The notes: generated by a model from the sequence alone, not told the origin. Positions 25,993 to 34,617 are shown, counted from the first letter of the stretch. The stretch: DNA of 64,000 bases from Pseudomonas jessenii (GCF_002236115.1 NZ_NIWT01000006.1:124001-188000); one strand, 5' to 3'. Translations and numbers: made by a program.

Positions 25993-26436
25993 TACAGATA
26001 TTTCTCGGGCGACTTCCAGGCCGCTATCGCGGACAAGCCCGTTCCCACAAGGGTTTGTGTCATTTCTGTGGGAGCGTGGATTGCCTGCGGTCGAGTGCGC
26101 GACACTCGCTAGGTTTCACCGCGCCTTCAGGCCAAGACTTGCAATTGACCCGGTGCGCATCCATATCTGTGCTTCGCCAGCAGTGCATCGCATGGACGAT
26201 ATCGCCGCTCGTCGAAAATCACACACAGTCTCTGATCTGTAGGCCATAACCACATTGCCAGCAGTGCAGGGCGGGAAACGACCCGGAACCCATCAGCGCT
26301 TGTTCCACCTGCTTGGATCAGGCCCGGATTGTTCATAAAATGCCTTTCATGGCTGAACGTTGCGCACCCGAGTGGTTGCGCAAGGTAAATTTCTTGTTTC
26401 CTGTAACCATTTTCACTACTTCAGATACCCAGACCT
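25993..26436. other. intergenic region between hslR and hslO
   Basis: It contains a decayed REP doublet (about 26024-26090: TATCGCGGACAAGCCCGTTC and TGTGGGAGCGTGGATTGCC) and no supported gene. The hslO promoter should lie in the AT-rich 26320-26430 part. Confidence 0.5.
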
Positions 26437-27339
26437 ATGACCGATCACGCGGATAACGACTTCACACAACGCTTCATCTTCGATGACAGCGACACCCGTG
26501 GCGAGCTGGTTTCGTTGGAGCTCAGCTACGCCGAAGTCCTGGCCAAACACGCCTACCCGCAGCCGGTCGCGCAACTGCTCGGCGAGCTGATGGCGGCCGC
26601 ATCGTTGCTGGTCGGCACGATGAAGTTCGATGGCTTGCTGATTCTGCAAGCCCGCTCCGAAGGCCCGATCCCGCTGCTGATGATTGAGTGCTCCAGCGAG
26701 CGCGACATCCGTGGCCTGGCCCGTTACGACGCGGATCGCATCGCTGCCGATGCCACCCTGGCCGACCTGATGCCTGAAGGCGTCCTGGCATTGACCATCG
26801 ACCCGAAACAGGGCCAGCGCTACCAGGGCATCGTCGACCTCGACGGCGCCACCCTGTCCGAATGCTTCACCAATTATTTCGTCATGTCCCAGCAAGTCGG
26901 CACGCGTTTCTGGCTGTACGCCGATGGTCGTCGTGCCCGTGGCCTGTTGCTGCAACAACTGCCGGCCGATCGTTTGAAAGACGAAGACGAACGCGCCGCC
27001 AGCTGGCAGCACATCACCACCCTGGGCGGTACGCTGACCGCCGATGAGCTGTTGAGCCTGGACAACGAAACCGTGCTGCATCGCCTGTACCACGACGAGC
27101 AGGTGCGTCTGTTCGATGTGCAGAAGCTGCGCTTCCGTTGCAGTTGCTCGCGCGAACGTTCGGCCAATGCGCTGGTCAGTCTGGGTATGGAAGACGCGCA
27201 GCAATTGGTGGACGAACACGGTGGCAACATCGAAATCGATTGCCAGTTCTGCAACCAGCGCTACCTGTTTGACGCGGCCGATGTCACTCAATTGTTCGCA
27301 GGCGCGGGTATCGAGACGCCGTCAGATACCCGTCACTAA
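26437..27339 (+). CDS. hslO: redox-regulated chaperone Hsp33
   Basis: A 300-residue cytosolic holdase activated by oxidation. The zinc redox switch is intact: C235 and C237 (RCSCSR) and C269 and C272 (CQFC). The N-terminal substrate-binding domain has MAAASLLVGTMKF and LMIECSSERDIRGLARY. Oxidative unfolding of the C-terminal region exposes the binding surface. Probably heat- and stress-induced. Confidence 0.93.
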   Translation: MTDHADNDFTQRFIFDDSDTRGELVSLELSYAEVLAKHAYPQPVAQLLGELMAAASLLVGTMKFDGLLILQARSEGPIPLLMIECSSERDIRGLARYDADRIAADATLADLMPEGVLALTIDPKQGQRYQGIVDLDGATLSECFTNYFVMSQQVGTRFWLYADGRRARGLLLQQLPADRLKDEDERAASWQHITTLGGTLTADELLSLDNETVLHRLYHDEQVRLFDVQKLRFRCSCSRERSANALVSLGMEDAQQLVDEHGGNIEIDCQFCNQRYLFDAADVTQLFAGAGIETPSDTRH

Positions 27340-27426
27340 AACGGTTCAGCGCAGGTAAATTCACTGCCTTGCGCCGGATTAACGCCGTTACGACAGGAGG
27401 GGCCTACTCTTTTTGGGCTTTTCTGG

Positions 27427-27432
27427 CATAAT
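27427..27432 (+). promoter_or_regulatory. possible -10 box of pckA
   Basis: CATAAT sits in a T-rich stretch about 90 nt upstream of the pckA ATG. The -35 is weak, which would be consistent with an activator-dependent promoter. Confidence 0.3.
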
Positions 27433-27519
27433 CCGGCCCACTTTTTTCGCGGTAGTAGTGCACGACTTTCTACTACAAAAACGTTTGGAGCACTCGGCCA
27501 CTGGCCGACGGGGAACCTC

Positions 27520-29061
27520 ATGACGCAAGCCAACAATGCCGTGTACACCGATCTGAGTGTTGATGATCTGGTTAAAGAAGCCCTCAATCGCGGTGAAGGC
27601 GAGCTTGCCGATACCGGCGCGCTGGTTGTTCGTACCGGTCACCGTACCGGCCGTTCGCCAGTCGACCGTTTCATCGTTGAAGAGCCAAGCACCCAGGCTG
27701 CCATCGCCTGGGGCCCGATCAACCGCAAGTTCCCGGCCGACAAGTTCGACGCCCTGTGGGCTCGCGTTGAGGCATTCAACAACGCGCAAGAGCATTTCGT
27801 TTCCCACGTGCATGTAGGTGCGGCTTCCGAGCACTACCTGGCCGTGAAGATGACCACCCAGACTGCCTGGCAGAACCTGTTCGGCCGTTGCCTGTTCATC
27901 AACCCGGCTCAGTACAACCCGGCGGGTCGTGACGAGTGGCAGGTCCTCAACGTTGCCAACTTCGAGTGCGTGCCAGAGCGTGACGGCACCAACTCCGACG
28001 GCTGCGTGATCATCAACTTCGCACAGAAGAAAGTGCTGATCGCCGGCATGCGTTACGCCGGTGAAATGAAGAAAGCCATGTTCTCGGTGCAGAACTTCCT
28101 GCTGCCGGCTGCCGACGTACTGCCAATGCACTGCGCCGCCAACATCGGCGAAGAAGGCGACGTGACCCTGTTCTTCGGTCTGTCCGGCACTGGTAAAACC
28201 ACCCTGTCGGCCGACGAAAGCCGTTACCTGATCGGTGACGACGAGCACGGCTGGGGCGAAGGCGTTGTGTTCAACATCGAAGGCGGTTGCTATGCCAAGT
28301 GCATCGACCTGTCCGAGAAGAACGAGCCGGTTATCTGGAAAGCCATCAAGCACGGCGCGGTACTGGAAAACGTCGTTATCGACGACGCCAAGCACGCCGA
28401 CTACGCCGATGTCAGCCTGACCCAGAACAGCCGTGCCGCCTACCCGCTGGAGCACGTTGCCAAGCGCTCCGAGAAGAACCTCGGTGGCGAGCCGAACGCT
28501 GTGATCTTCCTGACCTGCGACCTGACCGGCGTACTGCCGCCAGTGTCGATCCTCAACGAAGAACAAGCGGCTTACCACTTCCTGTCCGGTTACACCGCCC
28601 TGGTCGGTTCGACCGAAATGGGTTCGGGCAGCGGCATCAAGTCGACCTTCTCCACCTGCTTCGGCGCGCCGTTCTTCCCGCGTCCAGCCGGCGAATACGC
28701 TGAGTTGCTGATCAAGCGCATCCGCGGCTTCGGCTCCAAGGTCTACCTGGTCAACACCGGCTGGACCGGCGGTGGCTACGGCGTCGGCAAACGCTTCAAC
28801 ATCCCGACCACTCGTGCCGTGATCGCAGCGATCCAGAGCGGTGCGCTGATCGGTACCGAGACCGAGCACCTGGACACCATCAACCTCGACGTGCCAGTGG
28901 CCGTACCGGGCGTTGAGACTGGCCTGCTGAACCCACGTAACACCTGGGCCGACGTAGCCGCCTACGACGAAGCCGCCAAAGCACTGGCCGGCCTGTTCAT
29001 CGAGAACTTCAAGAAGTTCGAAGTGAGCGACGCGATCAAGGCTGCTGGTCCAAAGCTCTAA
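27520..29061 (+). CDS. pckA: phosphoenolpyruvate carboxykinase (ATP)
   Basis: The 513-residue gluconeogenic enzyme converts oxaloacetate and ATP to PEP, CO2 and ADP. It has the kinase-1a P-loop GLSGTGKTTLS (about 225-235), kinase-2 LIGDDEHGWGEG, and the RTGRSPVDRF substrate segment near residue 45. It is single copy with a strong terminator. Codon use is highly biased toward GC-ending codons, suggesting strong expression, in sharp contrast to the insert that follows. Confidence 0.95.
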   Translation: MTQANNAVYTDLSVDDLVKEALNRGEGELADTGALVVRTGHRTGRSPVDRFIVEEPSTQAAIAWGPINRKFPADKFDALWARVEAFNNAQEHFVSHVHVGAASEHYLAVKMTTQTAWQNLFGRCLFINPAQYNPAGRDEWQVLNVANFECVPERDGTNSDGCVIINFAQKKVLIAGMRYAGEMKKAMFSVQNFLLPAADVLPMHCAANIGEEGDVTLFFGLSGTGKTTLSADESRYLIGDDEHGWGEGVVFNIEGGCYAKCIDLSEKNEPVIWKAIKHGAVLENVVIDDAKHADYADVSLTQNSRAAYPLEHVAKRSEKNLGGEPNAVIFLTCDLTGVLPPVSILNEEQAAYHFLSGYTALVGSTEMGSGSGIKSTFSTCFGAPFFPRPAGEYAELLIKRIRGFGSKVYLVNTGWTGGGYGVGKRFNIPTTRAVIAAIQSGALIGTETEHLDTINLDVPVAVPGVETGLLNPRNTWADVAAYDEAAKALAGLFIENFKKFEVSDAIKAAGPKL

Positions 29062-29085
29062 GCGTTGGATTGAGCTAACGAAAAA

Positions 29086-29109
29086 GCCGCCCCTCGGGGC
29101 GGCTTTTTT
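29086..29109. terminator. rho-independent terminator of pckA
   Basis: Stem GCCGCCCC/GGGGCGGC with a 2-nt loop and six T, preceded by five A, so it can work in both directions. The stop of the convergent HerA gene lies 14 bp beyond the T tract. Confidence 0.9.
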
Positions 29110-29122
29110 GTGTTCGCTGATA

Positions 29123-30931
29123 TCAAGTGGAAGTAGTGTCTTGTTTTCTCCAGCGCTCTATCACTGTGGTGAACGCAACCTCTTGCCAGTGGGTGTTCCA
29201 CTCGGTGAAGACATTTACACTTGCAGATTTAGGCTCCGGACGTGGTTTCTCCAAGCGAACGAGGCTTGGCATAAGTACTGCGTCGCCAACGATTAAAGCT
29301 TCACCTTGAGCCAGGCTCGGAAGAAGGTCTACTAATCCATTTGCGCTGTCGGGGAGTAATGCTTTGATATAGCCTTGGTCTATAGTATTGGTGAGTCTTA
29401 GGGATATAAAGTTGCTGCACTGAGAGAATATTGTATCTGAAACCTCTGAAGGTCGCTGACTAACAACCATTAAACTTAACCCGTATTTGCGCCCTTCCTT
29501 AGCTATTCTCTCAATAGATTTCTTTGACGCTTTGAAGTCAGAGTTGTTGGATCGAGGTATGTAATTGTGAGCTTCTTCGCAAACAATCATGAACGGGACG
29601 TTGTTTGTTTCATTTACTTTATGTTTTAATTTTGAATAATGAAAGGCAAAGTCAAATACGAGTCTTGAAATCAGGCTTACCGTTATACTTAGCACTTCGA
29701 ATGGGACGCCACTTAAGTCCACAATCGTGACGTTTGATTTATCTAAGTAACCAAGAAATTGCTTAAGAATTTCTTCGAAGTCTTTTGTTTCGTATTCATC
29801 TCCGCTAGGTTTTGTTGGTTTGAGCAGAAACTCTAGTCTCTTGTCATTAAGCTTTGTCTCCAATCTTGAAACGAATCTATCAAACTCCCCATTGAATCCG
29901 CCGTCTTTAGAAACTTTTTCTCCTATTGTGGGGTGTTTGGAGTTTCCAGAGGACTGCTCAAAGGAAATTTCATTCCAAAGGCAGTCCTCACAGTACTCTT
30001 GCTTCGTTGTGTTAAGTGTGGCGAGATAAGTTTTTCCATCTTTTTCGAATGTCGTAAGGTTGTTCTTGTTGTTTATATAGTTAAATACTTCTGTGATGCT
30101 GAAGTAAACTGGGGTGTCGTAGGTTATAGAGTTGAGGTTGGTGTTGTATTTTTCTTTGTTTAGTATTACTGCTTTCTTGAATTGCGAAATTTGATTGTGG
30201 GCCCCTTGTTCACTGCCTTCTATGAATAGTGATTCAAGTTCTTCCGAGTTCATTAGCCAGTATGGCAGTTTGAGGCCGTCGACATTTAATGAGTTAAGGT
30301 TGAATTTTTGAGATTCATGCATTGTGAAGGCTGATGCATACTCGGAATGCATGTCAAATATAATTATGTGCGAGTTTTTTTGAGCTTCACAATTTTCATT
30401 GATGTCGTTATCAATGCCTACTGCATTATGAAGTATTCTCGCTACAGTGCATGATTTTCCGGATCCTGTTGAGCCTACAATACCGATATGTTTCCCAAAA
30501 AATTTGTCGCCATCAACATGGAAGTCGATAGATTTGTTATTTGAAAGAGATCCTACTTTATAGTTGTAATTTCCGACTTTTGAAAAGATTATGTCAAGAT
30601 CGGCTGTGTCAAAAATATGGACTTTTTCTGTAGGAACCGGCAGAACCTGAACACCACGACTGAACACATATTTTTCATTGTCATCTTTCATAAGTGCGCC
30701 AGACGGAGAGGCCTCAATTATGAACTTCCATTCTGGTTTTCCATCCTTTTCAAGTTGTTGGCCGCTTATGTTTTTGATTGAGGCGATCGCAAAGTTATGG
30801 TTGCCATCTTCAATCTTTAAGAATTTCCCTACCTGAAGATCTGCTTTGAATTTTTCAAAATCTTCCAATCCATTTATTTCGATAACAATGGATGTTGGAG
30901 AGCTGGATACGACGTGGCCTAAGTTACTCAT
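29123..30931 (-). CDS. HerA-type hexameric ATPase/DNA translocase (putative defence system)
   Basis: A 602-residue protein of the HerA/FtsK superfamily (DUF87). A HAS-barrel-like N-terminus (about 1-75) precedes Walker A GSTGSGKS at 153-160, the HerA-type IIIFDMHSEYAS (190-200), Walker B FMIVCEEAHNYIPR (447-460) and sensor VVSQRPSEVSDTIFSQC (about 489-505). HerA proteins form hexameric rings that translocate DNA; in defence loci they activate a partner nuclease. Its ATG lies within the upstream nuclease-like gene (8-nt overlap), so both are one operon. AT-rich sequence and codons such as AAT, TTA and ATA differ strongly from the neighbours, indicating transfer. An archaeal-style repair HerA is unlikely here because no NurA partner is present. 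Confidence 0.85.
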   Translation of the reverse strand: MSNLGHVVSSSPTSIVIEINGLEDFEKFKADLQVGKFLKIEDGNHNFAIASIKNISGQQLEKDGKPEWKFIIEASPSGALMKDDNEKYVFSRGVQVLPVPTEKVHIFDTADLDIIFSKVGNYNYKVGSLSNNKSIDFHVDGDKFFGKHIGIVGSTGSGKSCTVARILHNAVGIDNDINENCEAQKNSHIIIFDMHSEYASAFTMHESQKFNLNSLNVDGLKLPYWLMNSEELESLFIEGSEQGAHNQISQFKKAVILNKEKYNTNLNSITYDTPVYFSITEVFNYINNKNNLTTFEKDGKTYLATLNTTKQEYCEDCLWNEISFEQSSGNSKHPTIGEKVSKDGGFNGEFDRFVSRLETKLNDKRLEFLLKPTKPSGDEYETKDFEEILKQFLGYLDKSNVTIVDLSGVPFEVLSITVSLISRLVFDFAFHYSKLKHKVNETNNVPFMIVCEEAHNYIPRSNNSDFKASKKSIERIAKEGRKYGLSLMVVSQRPSEVSDTIFSQCSNFISLRLTNTIDQGYIKALLPDSANGLVDLLPSLAQGEALIVGDAVLMPSLVRLEKPRPEPKSASVNVFTEWNTHWQEVAFTTVIERWRKQDTTST

Positions 30932-32132
30932 AGGTTTCCCTCAGATACATGACATATTCAAGTTCGTTGAAATTGTTTGCGCCTACTAAATGTACGTTAG
31001 TATCGCTCGTATCGACATTAGTTGGTATTGCATTGCAAATAAAGAAAAACTCATCGCTCTTTTTGTGAGCTAGTACATTTGGATAGTCAGTTAGAGCGAG
31101 TAGCCTCACGTGAAACTCTCTTTCCTCAATTCTGTTACTTGATTTTTTAAGTAGTGGCTCTTTGTAAAATTCTTCAGGTATGAAGTTGTTTCCAATTAGT
31201 CCTGTATTTGATTTTATGCCTTTTTTGTACAGTCGAAACGCCAAGTCTTCGATGGTTCCTCGATTGCAGTCTATTGCGAATAAAGGCGTTTTTATATGCG
31301 ATGGTTTGCAATGGTATATTGAAATGAAATTACTAATGAATGTGACAATGTTGTTTGAGAAGTCGTTGATGCTGTTTTGTTCGAAGTAAAAGTATCGACT
31401 CTGTGAGTTCGTATTTAAATTTGACTTAAGCTGTTTGCGCATCGATTGAAGTATTTCTTTTTTGTTTTTTAGTGCTAGTGTCCACTTGGTGATTACAGTG
31501 TTGGTTACGCCTGAAAGAAACTTTTCAATTTCTAGTTTTGTTGTTTTTCTATGTGCTTCGTCTGTGAGGCTTGATTTTTTTGCTATTTGACTGATGGCGT
31601 TTGGGTAAAGAATGCATGAGGTGTCCGAGGACTTGATTTTTAGTAAGTCTAGCTTTTCTTTAGCTATGTCTTCAATTGTATCTAAAGATGGTCCGAATTC
31701 TAAATCAACCAACTTTGCAAATGTCGATGAGCAGAATGGTTGTGAAATTCGTTGTACAATTTTTAAGTAATTAACATCTTGAGTTGATAGGGCAGCATCA
31801 ATTTCGGTTTGTGTGATTTTTCTGACCGAGCCCGCTTCGCTAGGAACATGTATAAATATTTTATATTTTATTTTTGTCGTGGGGGATTTTGAATATGCTT
31901 CTGCCATCTGAAGTAAAGGCTTGTAAATTAGACTGGTTGTAAAACTAGAGGCGGACTCGTGATACTTGCACTGTATAGCTGTTACCTCTCCAGTATTAGA
32001 TGTGATGTCTATATCTTCGATCACGCCTTCAATTGTTATTTCTTTGTCTGGCTCAGAGTCTAATATTTCAATTAATGTTTTGTTGAATTGATAAAGGAAA
32101 CCTTTAATGGTGCTATCAGCGACACGAGTCAT
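30924..32132 (-). CDS. putative PD-(D/E)xK nuclease partner of HerA (DUF4297/Cap4-like N-terminus)
   Basis: A 402-residue protein first in the two-gene insert. Residues 8-24 (TIKGFLYQFNKTLIEIL) match the GxxYQ helix that opens DUF4297/Cap4-type nuclease domains. E35, then E39-D40 in the next strand and Q54-x-K56 (AIQCKYH) give the E-D-QxK pattern of the Mrr-like PD-(D/E)xK fold. The remaining 300 residues are not recognised; they may bind HerA or sense infection. It overlaps the HerA gene by 8 nt. Established knowledge: HerA-DUF4297 complexes defend against phages by DNA degradation. Inference: this is a divergent member or a related new type. AT-rich and clearly foreign. Confidence 0.6.
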   Translation of the reverse strand: MTRVADSTIKGFLYQFNKTLIEILDSEPDKEITIEGVIEDIDITSNTGEVTAIQCKYHESASSFTTSLIYKPLLQMAEAYSKSPTTKIKYKIFIHVPSEAGSVRKITQTEIDAALSTQDVNYLKIVQRISQPFCSSTFAKLVDLEFGPSLDTIEDIAKEKLDLLKIKSSDTSCILYPNAISQIAKKSSLTDEAHRKTTKLEIEKFLSGVTNTVITKWTLALKNKKEILQSMRKQLKSNLNTNSQSRYFYFEQNSINDFSNNIVTFISNFISIYHCKPSHIKTPLFAIDCNRGTIEDLAFRLYKKGIKSNTGLIGNNFIPEEFYKEPLLKKSSNRIEEREFHVRLLALTDYPNVLAHKKSDEFFFICNAIPTNVDTSDTNVHLVGANNFNELEYVMYLRETYE

Positions 32133-32190
32133 TTATAAACTCTCTTTTGTCAGAGGGATGCAGTTTATTCTTAAAAAAATTTGCAGAGAG

Positions 32191-32214
32191 CCGAGCGCTG
32201 CCAGGAGCGCTCGG
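32191..32214 (-). promoter_or_regulatory. strong hairpin upstream of the nuclease-like gene (possible attenuator)
   Basis: A perfect 9-bp stem CCGAGCGCT/AGCGCTCGG with a 6-nt loop. Read on the minus strand it is followed 10 nt later by seven T, 35-45 nt before the start codon. It could be an attenuator/terminator controlling the operon or the end of a short leader RNA. Confidence 0.4.
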
Positions 32215-32391
32215 ACGAGCGAAGGAGTGGGCATTAATGTGGTTAAACTAGTGATATGTGCAAGGTTTTCCATATCCATGGTTTTCATGACGTACCTCTT
32301 CCAGAGGGGCTTCTTGTGCGCGTTTAAGCAGGGAGCGCAAAGTGCAGCATGCTCTACTGTCGCTGTGCCATCATCTTCGAACTATCTGCTG

Positions 32392-32421
32392 AAAAAAACT
32401 ACCCGTCATGACGGCTTTTTT
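32392..32421. terminator. palindromic terminator at the right edge of the insert
   Basis: CCGTCATGACGG (32403-32414) is a perfect 12-bp palindrome flanked by seven A on the left and six T on the right, so it resembles a bidirectional terminator. It would end the leftward DMT transporter transcript before the defence operon. Confidence 0.55.
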
Positions 32422-32433
32422 GTGCGCGTCGTT

Positions 32434-33300
32434 TCAGGTCTTCAGGTGTAAGACAAACGCCCCGGCCAGCACCAGCACAACCCCCAGCACCTGCACCTTC
32501 GCCAACCGTTCCTTGAAAAACACATACCCCAGTATCGCCGCAATCCCGCCTGATAACGTGCTGATCACCGTCACCACCGAAACCGAGCCTGCCACCGCAC
32601 CCCAGGCAAATGATGAAAACCCACCGAGGTTCATCAGGCTTGCACCCGTCAGTGTCAGGCAGTTTTTCAGCGGCGGGATTTTCAGGCCGTCGTCGATCCG
32701 CACCACGATCACCACCAGCACAATCAGCCCAACCAGATACGCGAGCCAGAGCATCGTCACCGGTCCAAGTATCGGCAGTACAAAACGACCTTGCAGCCAG
32801 AAACTGATGCCGTAGAACACTGCCGCCAGCAGCGCGTAGGCAATGGAACTGCTGTTCTGAGTGGTGTGTGGGATTTTCGGGTCGGAATGAATGCTGGAGA
32901 GGATCACGCCAATGACGCACAGCGCGATACACAGCAATTGGAGCAGATTGATCTGCTCACCGCCGGCCCAGGACAGCAACGTGGTCACCACGCCGTAAGA
33001 GGTCACCAGCGGCGCCACGATAGAGGCTTTACCCAGGGCGAAGGCCTTGGACAAGGCCAGCGCGCCGGACACGGTCAGCACAGCGGCAGCGACGCCGATC
33101 AACCAGACATCAAGCGGTGCTGACATCGACCGGAGAATGAACACGGGGAAGGCGATCAGCAGCAGGCTCATGATGGAAAAGCCCAGTGCCTGACCGAAAT
33201 AAACGGCGCGCTTGACGCCCACCGCACGGGCGTTCAAGCCCACCAGAAAATCCGTGCCGCCCCAAAGCAAGGCGGCCAACAACCCCATCAGTACGTCCAC
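32434..33300 (-). CDS. DMT-superfamily (EamA) transporter
   Basis: A 288-residue inner-membrane protein with about ten membrane segments arranged as two EamA repeats (about 1-135 and 150-288). GxxF/L-rich segments such as LLWGGTDFLVG open repeat 1, and FYGISFWLQGRF opens repeat 2. It is probably a metabolite or drug exporter of unknown substrate. The start is GTG behind AAGGAC; an ATG four codons in is an alternative. Its GC content matches the chromosome, so it marks the right flank of the foreign insert. Confidence 0.8.
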   Translation of the reverse strand: MDVLMGLLAALLWGGTDFLVGLNARAVGVKRAVYFGQALGFSIMSLLLIAFPVFILRSMSAPLDVWLIGVAAAVLTVSGALALSKAFALGKASIVAPLVTSYGVVTTLLSWAGGEQINLLQLLCIALCVIGVILSSIHSDPKIPHTTQNSSSIAYALLAAVFYGISFWLQGRFVLPILGPVTMLWLAYLVGLIVLVVIVVRIDDGLKIPPLKNCLTLTGASLMNLGGFSSFAWGAVAGSVSVVTVISTLSGGIAAILGYVFFKERLAKVQVLGVVLVLAGAFVLHLKT

Positions 33301-33331
33301 GCGATGTCCTTATCGTTATGCGCCGCACACG

Positions 33332-33685
33332 CTACAAGTCTTCAAGCTCCTGCGTGTCCCAGCGTTGGGCCTTGATGGCCCGGTAGAGCATGTTGATGGT
33401 CAACGGCACCTTCTCGCCGCGCCCCTTGGCTTTACGCTTGAGAAACACATCGTAGCCGTCGGGCTGGAAGTAGCGATAGCTGTCGAAATCCACGAAATCG
33501 ATGGCGAAGTGGTCTTCCAGGCATTCGATCAAGTGCCGGGCATCGGCACCGTTGCAACCAAGGTCGAAATTGATCGAGGTGGCAAGGCTGATGGTTTTGC
33601 GTTCGGGCAGGCCTATTTCTTCGTGCAGCAGCTGCATGAGTTGCTGCATGGAGTGGTCGTCGGGGAAGTTGGGGGCGAGGTTCAT
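33332..33685 (-). CDS. DUF1493-family protein (acyl-carrier-like)
   Basis: A 117-residue protein matching the DUF1493 pattern: an N-terminal helix, GNGADARHLIECLEDHF-like core (here CNGADARHL) and FDSYRYFQPDGYD. The fold is predicted to resemble acyl carrier proteins, but the phosphopantetheine serine is absent (NGADA instead of DSL), so a carrier role is doubtful. The ATG follows a purine-rich GGGGGAG-poor context; the longer frame upstream has no homology. Function unknown. Confidence 0.65.
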   Translation of the reverse strand: MNLAPNFPDDHSMQQLMQLLHEEIGLPERKTISLATSINFDLGCNGADARHLIECLEDHFAIDFVDFDSYRYFQPDGYDVFLKRKAKGRGEKVPLTINMLYRAIKAQRWDTQELEDL

Positions 33686-33798
33686 TGGGGGAGATCCGGT
33701 TGGGCCTGAACGGATCTTATTGATCGTTGGACTTGAGAGGAAGGGCCGGCTGAGTTGATGGCTCCTGCGCAGTGCGTAGGAGCGATCTTCATTCAGCG

Positions 33799-34095
33799 TC
33801 AGGCGGGAGCTTTCCAGTTGAGCATGCGTTGCTGGGCAACCTTGAGCAGGTCGCAGCCGTCCTGGGTCAGTAGGTAGAGGGCGTGGGTGATGTGTGGAAT
33901 ATCTTCGAGGTCGCCGTGTTTGAAGCATTGGCAGTGCAGGGTTTGCAGCAGGTCGCTGGAGGCCCGGATGCGCTGGAGGGCGGCTTCTAGGATGTCTTGC
34001 GGGTTGGCCTCTGTGTCGATGATCAGGGGCGGGGAATCGGTGAGGTTGGTTTGGAGTGAGCGGTATCGATTTGGAAACGGATTCAGAGTTTGCAT
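33799..34095 (-). CDS. DUF6124-like small Pseudomonas protein, copy 1
   Basis: A 98-residue protein whose core LIIDTEANPQDILEAALQRIRASSDLLQTL repeats in the gene at 34661-34951 (here quoted through IIDTEANPQDILEA). A helical segment ALYLLTQDGCDLL ends both. Function unknown; the family is Pseudomonas-restricted to my knowledge. It lies in a run of small leftward genes. Confidence 0.65.
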   Translation of the reverse strand: MQTLNPFPNRYRSLQTNLTDSPPLIIDTEANPQDILEAALQRIRASSDLLQTLHCQCFKHGDLEDIPHITHALYLLTQDGCDLLKVAQQRMLNWKAPA

Positions 34096-34115
34096 GTGAA
34101 TTACTCGGTTTGTTG

Positions 34116-34373
34116 TTAAGTAACCGCCAGCACCGTGACCAAACGATGGGGGGCGGACTGTGCGCAGGCTTGGTCAACCGAGAACAACAACTCGGCTCGC
34201 CCGAAGGCGTCCCGCACACAGCCGCCATAGCAATGCACTACGAGAACATAGATGTCCGCGGCGCGAATGATGGCACACATGTGTGCGTTGTTCTCAGGTG
34301 ACCAAACCTGATCGCTGATTTTGCAGCGATGGGGAGACAGTAAAATTTCGTTGTTAGATGCGATAGGCGACAA
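34116..34373 (-). CDS. uncertain Cys-containing ORF
   Basis: An 85-codon frame that can only start at TTG, or at an internal ATG (MCAIIRAADIYVL). It ends 20 nt upstream of the DUF6124-like gene. GC3 is moderate and no ribosome binding site is convincing. It may be a real short gene or part of the leader of the next gene. The whole 34096-34428 stretch contains nothing else recognisable. Confidence 0.22.
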   Translation of the reverse strand: MSPIASNNEILLSPHRCKISDQVWSPENNAHMCAIIRAADIYVLVVHCYGGCVRDAFGRAELLFSVDQACAQSAPHRLVTVLAVT

Positions 34374-34428
34374 GGTGTCTTCTTTTGTAGGACTGGGCCG
34401 AAGCTTTGATAGGGCGTTGCTGACGGAC

Positions 34429-34596
34429 TTATCGCCTGCGCAATTTTTCGCGTTTGATTGCCATCAAGCGTTTGGCTTCTTCATCTGGAATGCTGGGACG
34501 GAGATCATCGAGGCCGGCTTTTACTTGGGCTTTGAACCATGCGTCGTAGGCTGCTTGTTCGAGCGGTTCTTGGGTATCGGGTATTTTGTTTTTCAT
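34429..34596 (-). CDS. orphan antitoxin-like small protein
   Basis: A 55-residue protein with AAYDAWFKAQVKAGLDD and SIPDEEAKRLMAI, the pattern of RelB/StbD-type antitoxins that pair with RelE/ParE toxins. No toxin gene follows. The start MKNKIPDTQEP is preceded by GGTGAG. A start nine codons earlier would place the initiator directly after a REP element and has no ribosome binding site. Either an orphan remnant or a regulator with another partner. Confidence 0.55.
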   Translation of the reverse strand: MKNKIPDTQEPLEQAAYDAWFKAQVKAGLDDLRPSIPDEEAKRLMAIKREKLRRR

Positions 34597-34617
34597 CAGG
34601 CTCACCGCGTTATCGTT

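Larger units (their letters stand above)
32133..32433. other. spacer upstream of the putative defence operon
   Basis: No supported gene. It carries the leftward promoter of the operon, a 9-bp hairpin (32191-32214), and a palindromic terminator at its right edge. Composition is intermediate between insert and chromosome. Confidence 0.5.

Noticed and set aside
27388..28869. 493-codon frame opposite pckA
   Set aside because: Antisense shadow of a highly biased, certain gene.
29123..32132. HerA-NurA DNA repair pair
   Set aside because: The partner lacks NurA motifs, and such repair pairs are archaeal; the foreign composition favours defence.
29123..32424. Prophage or transposon
   Set aside because: No integrase, transposase or phage structural gene is seen in the insert.
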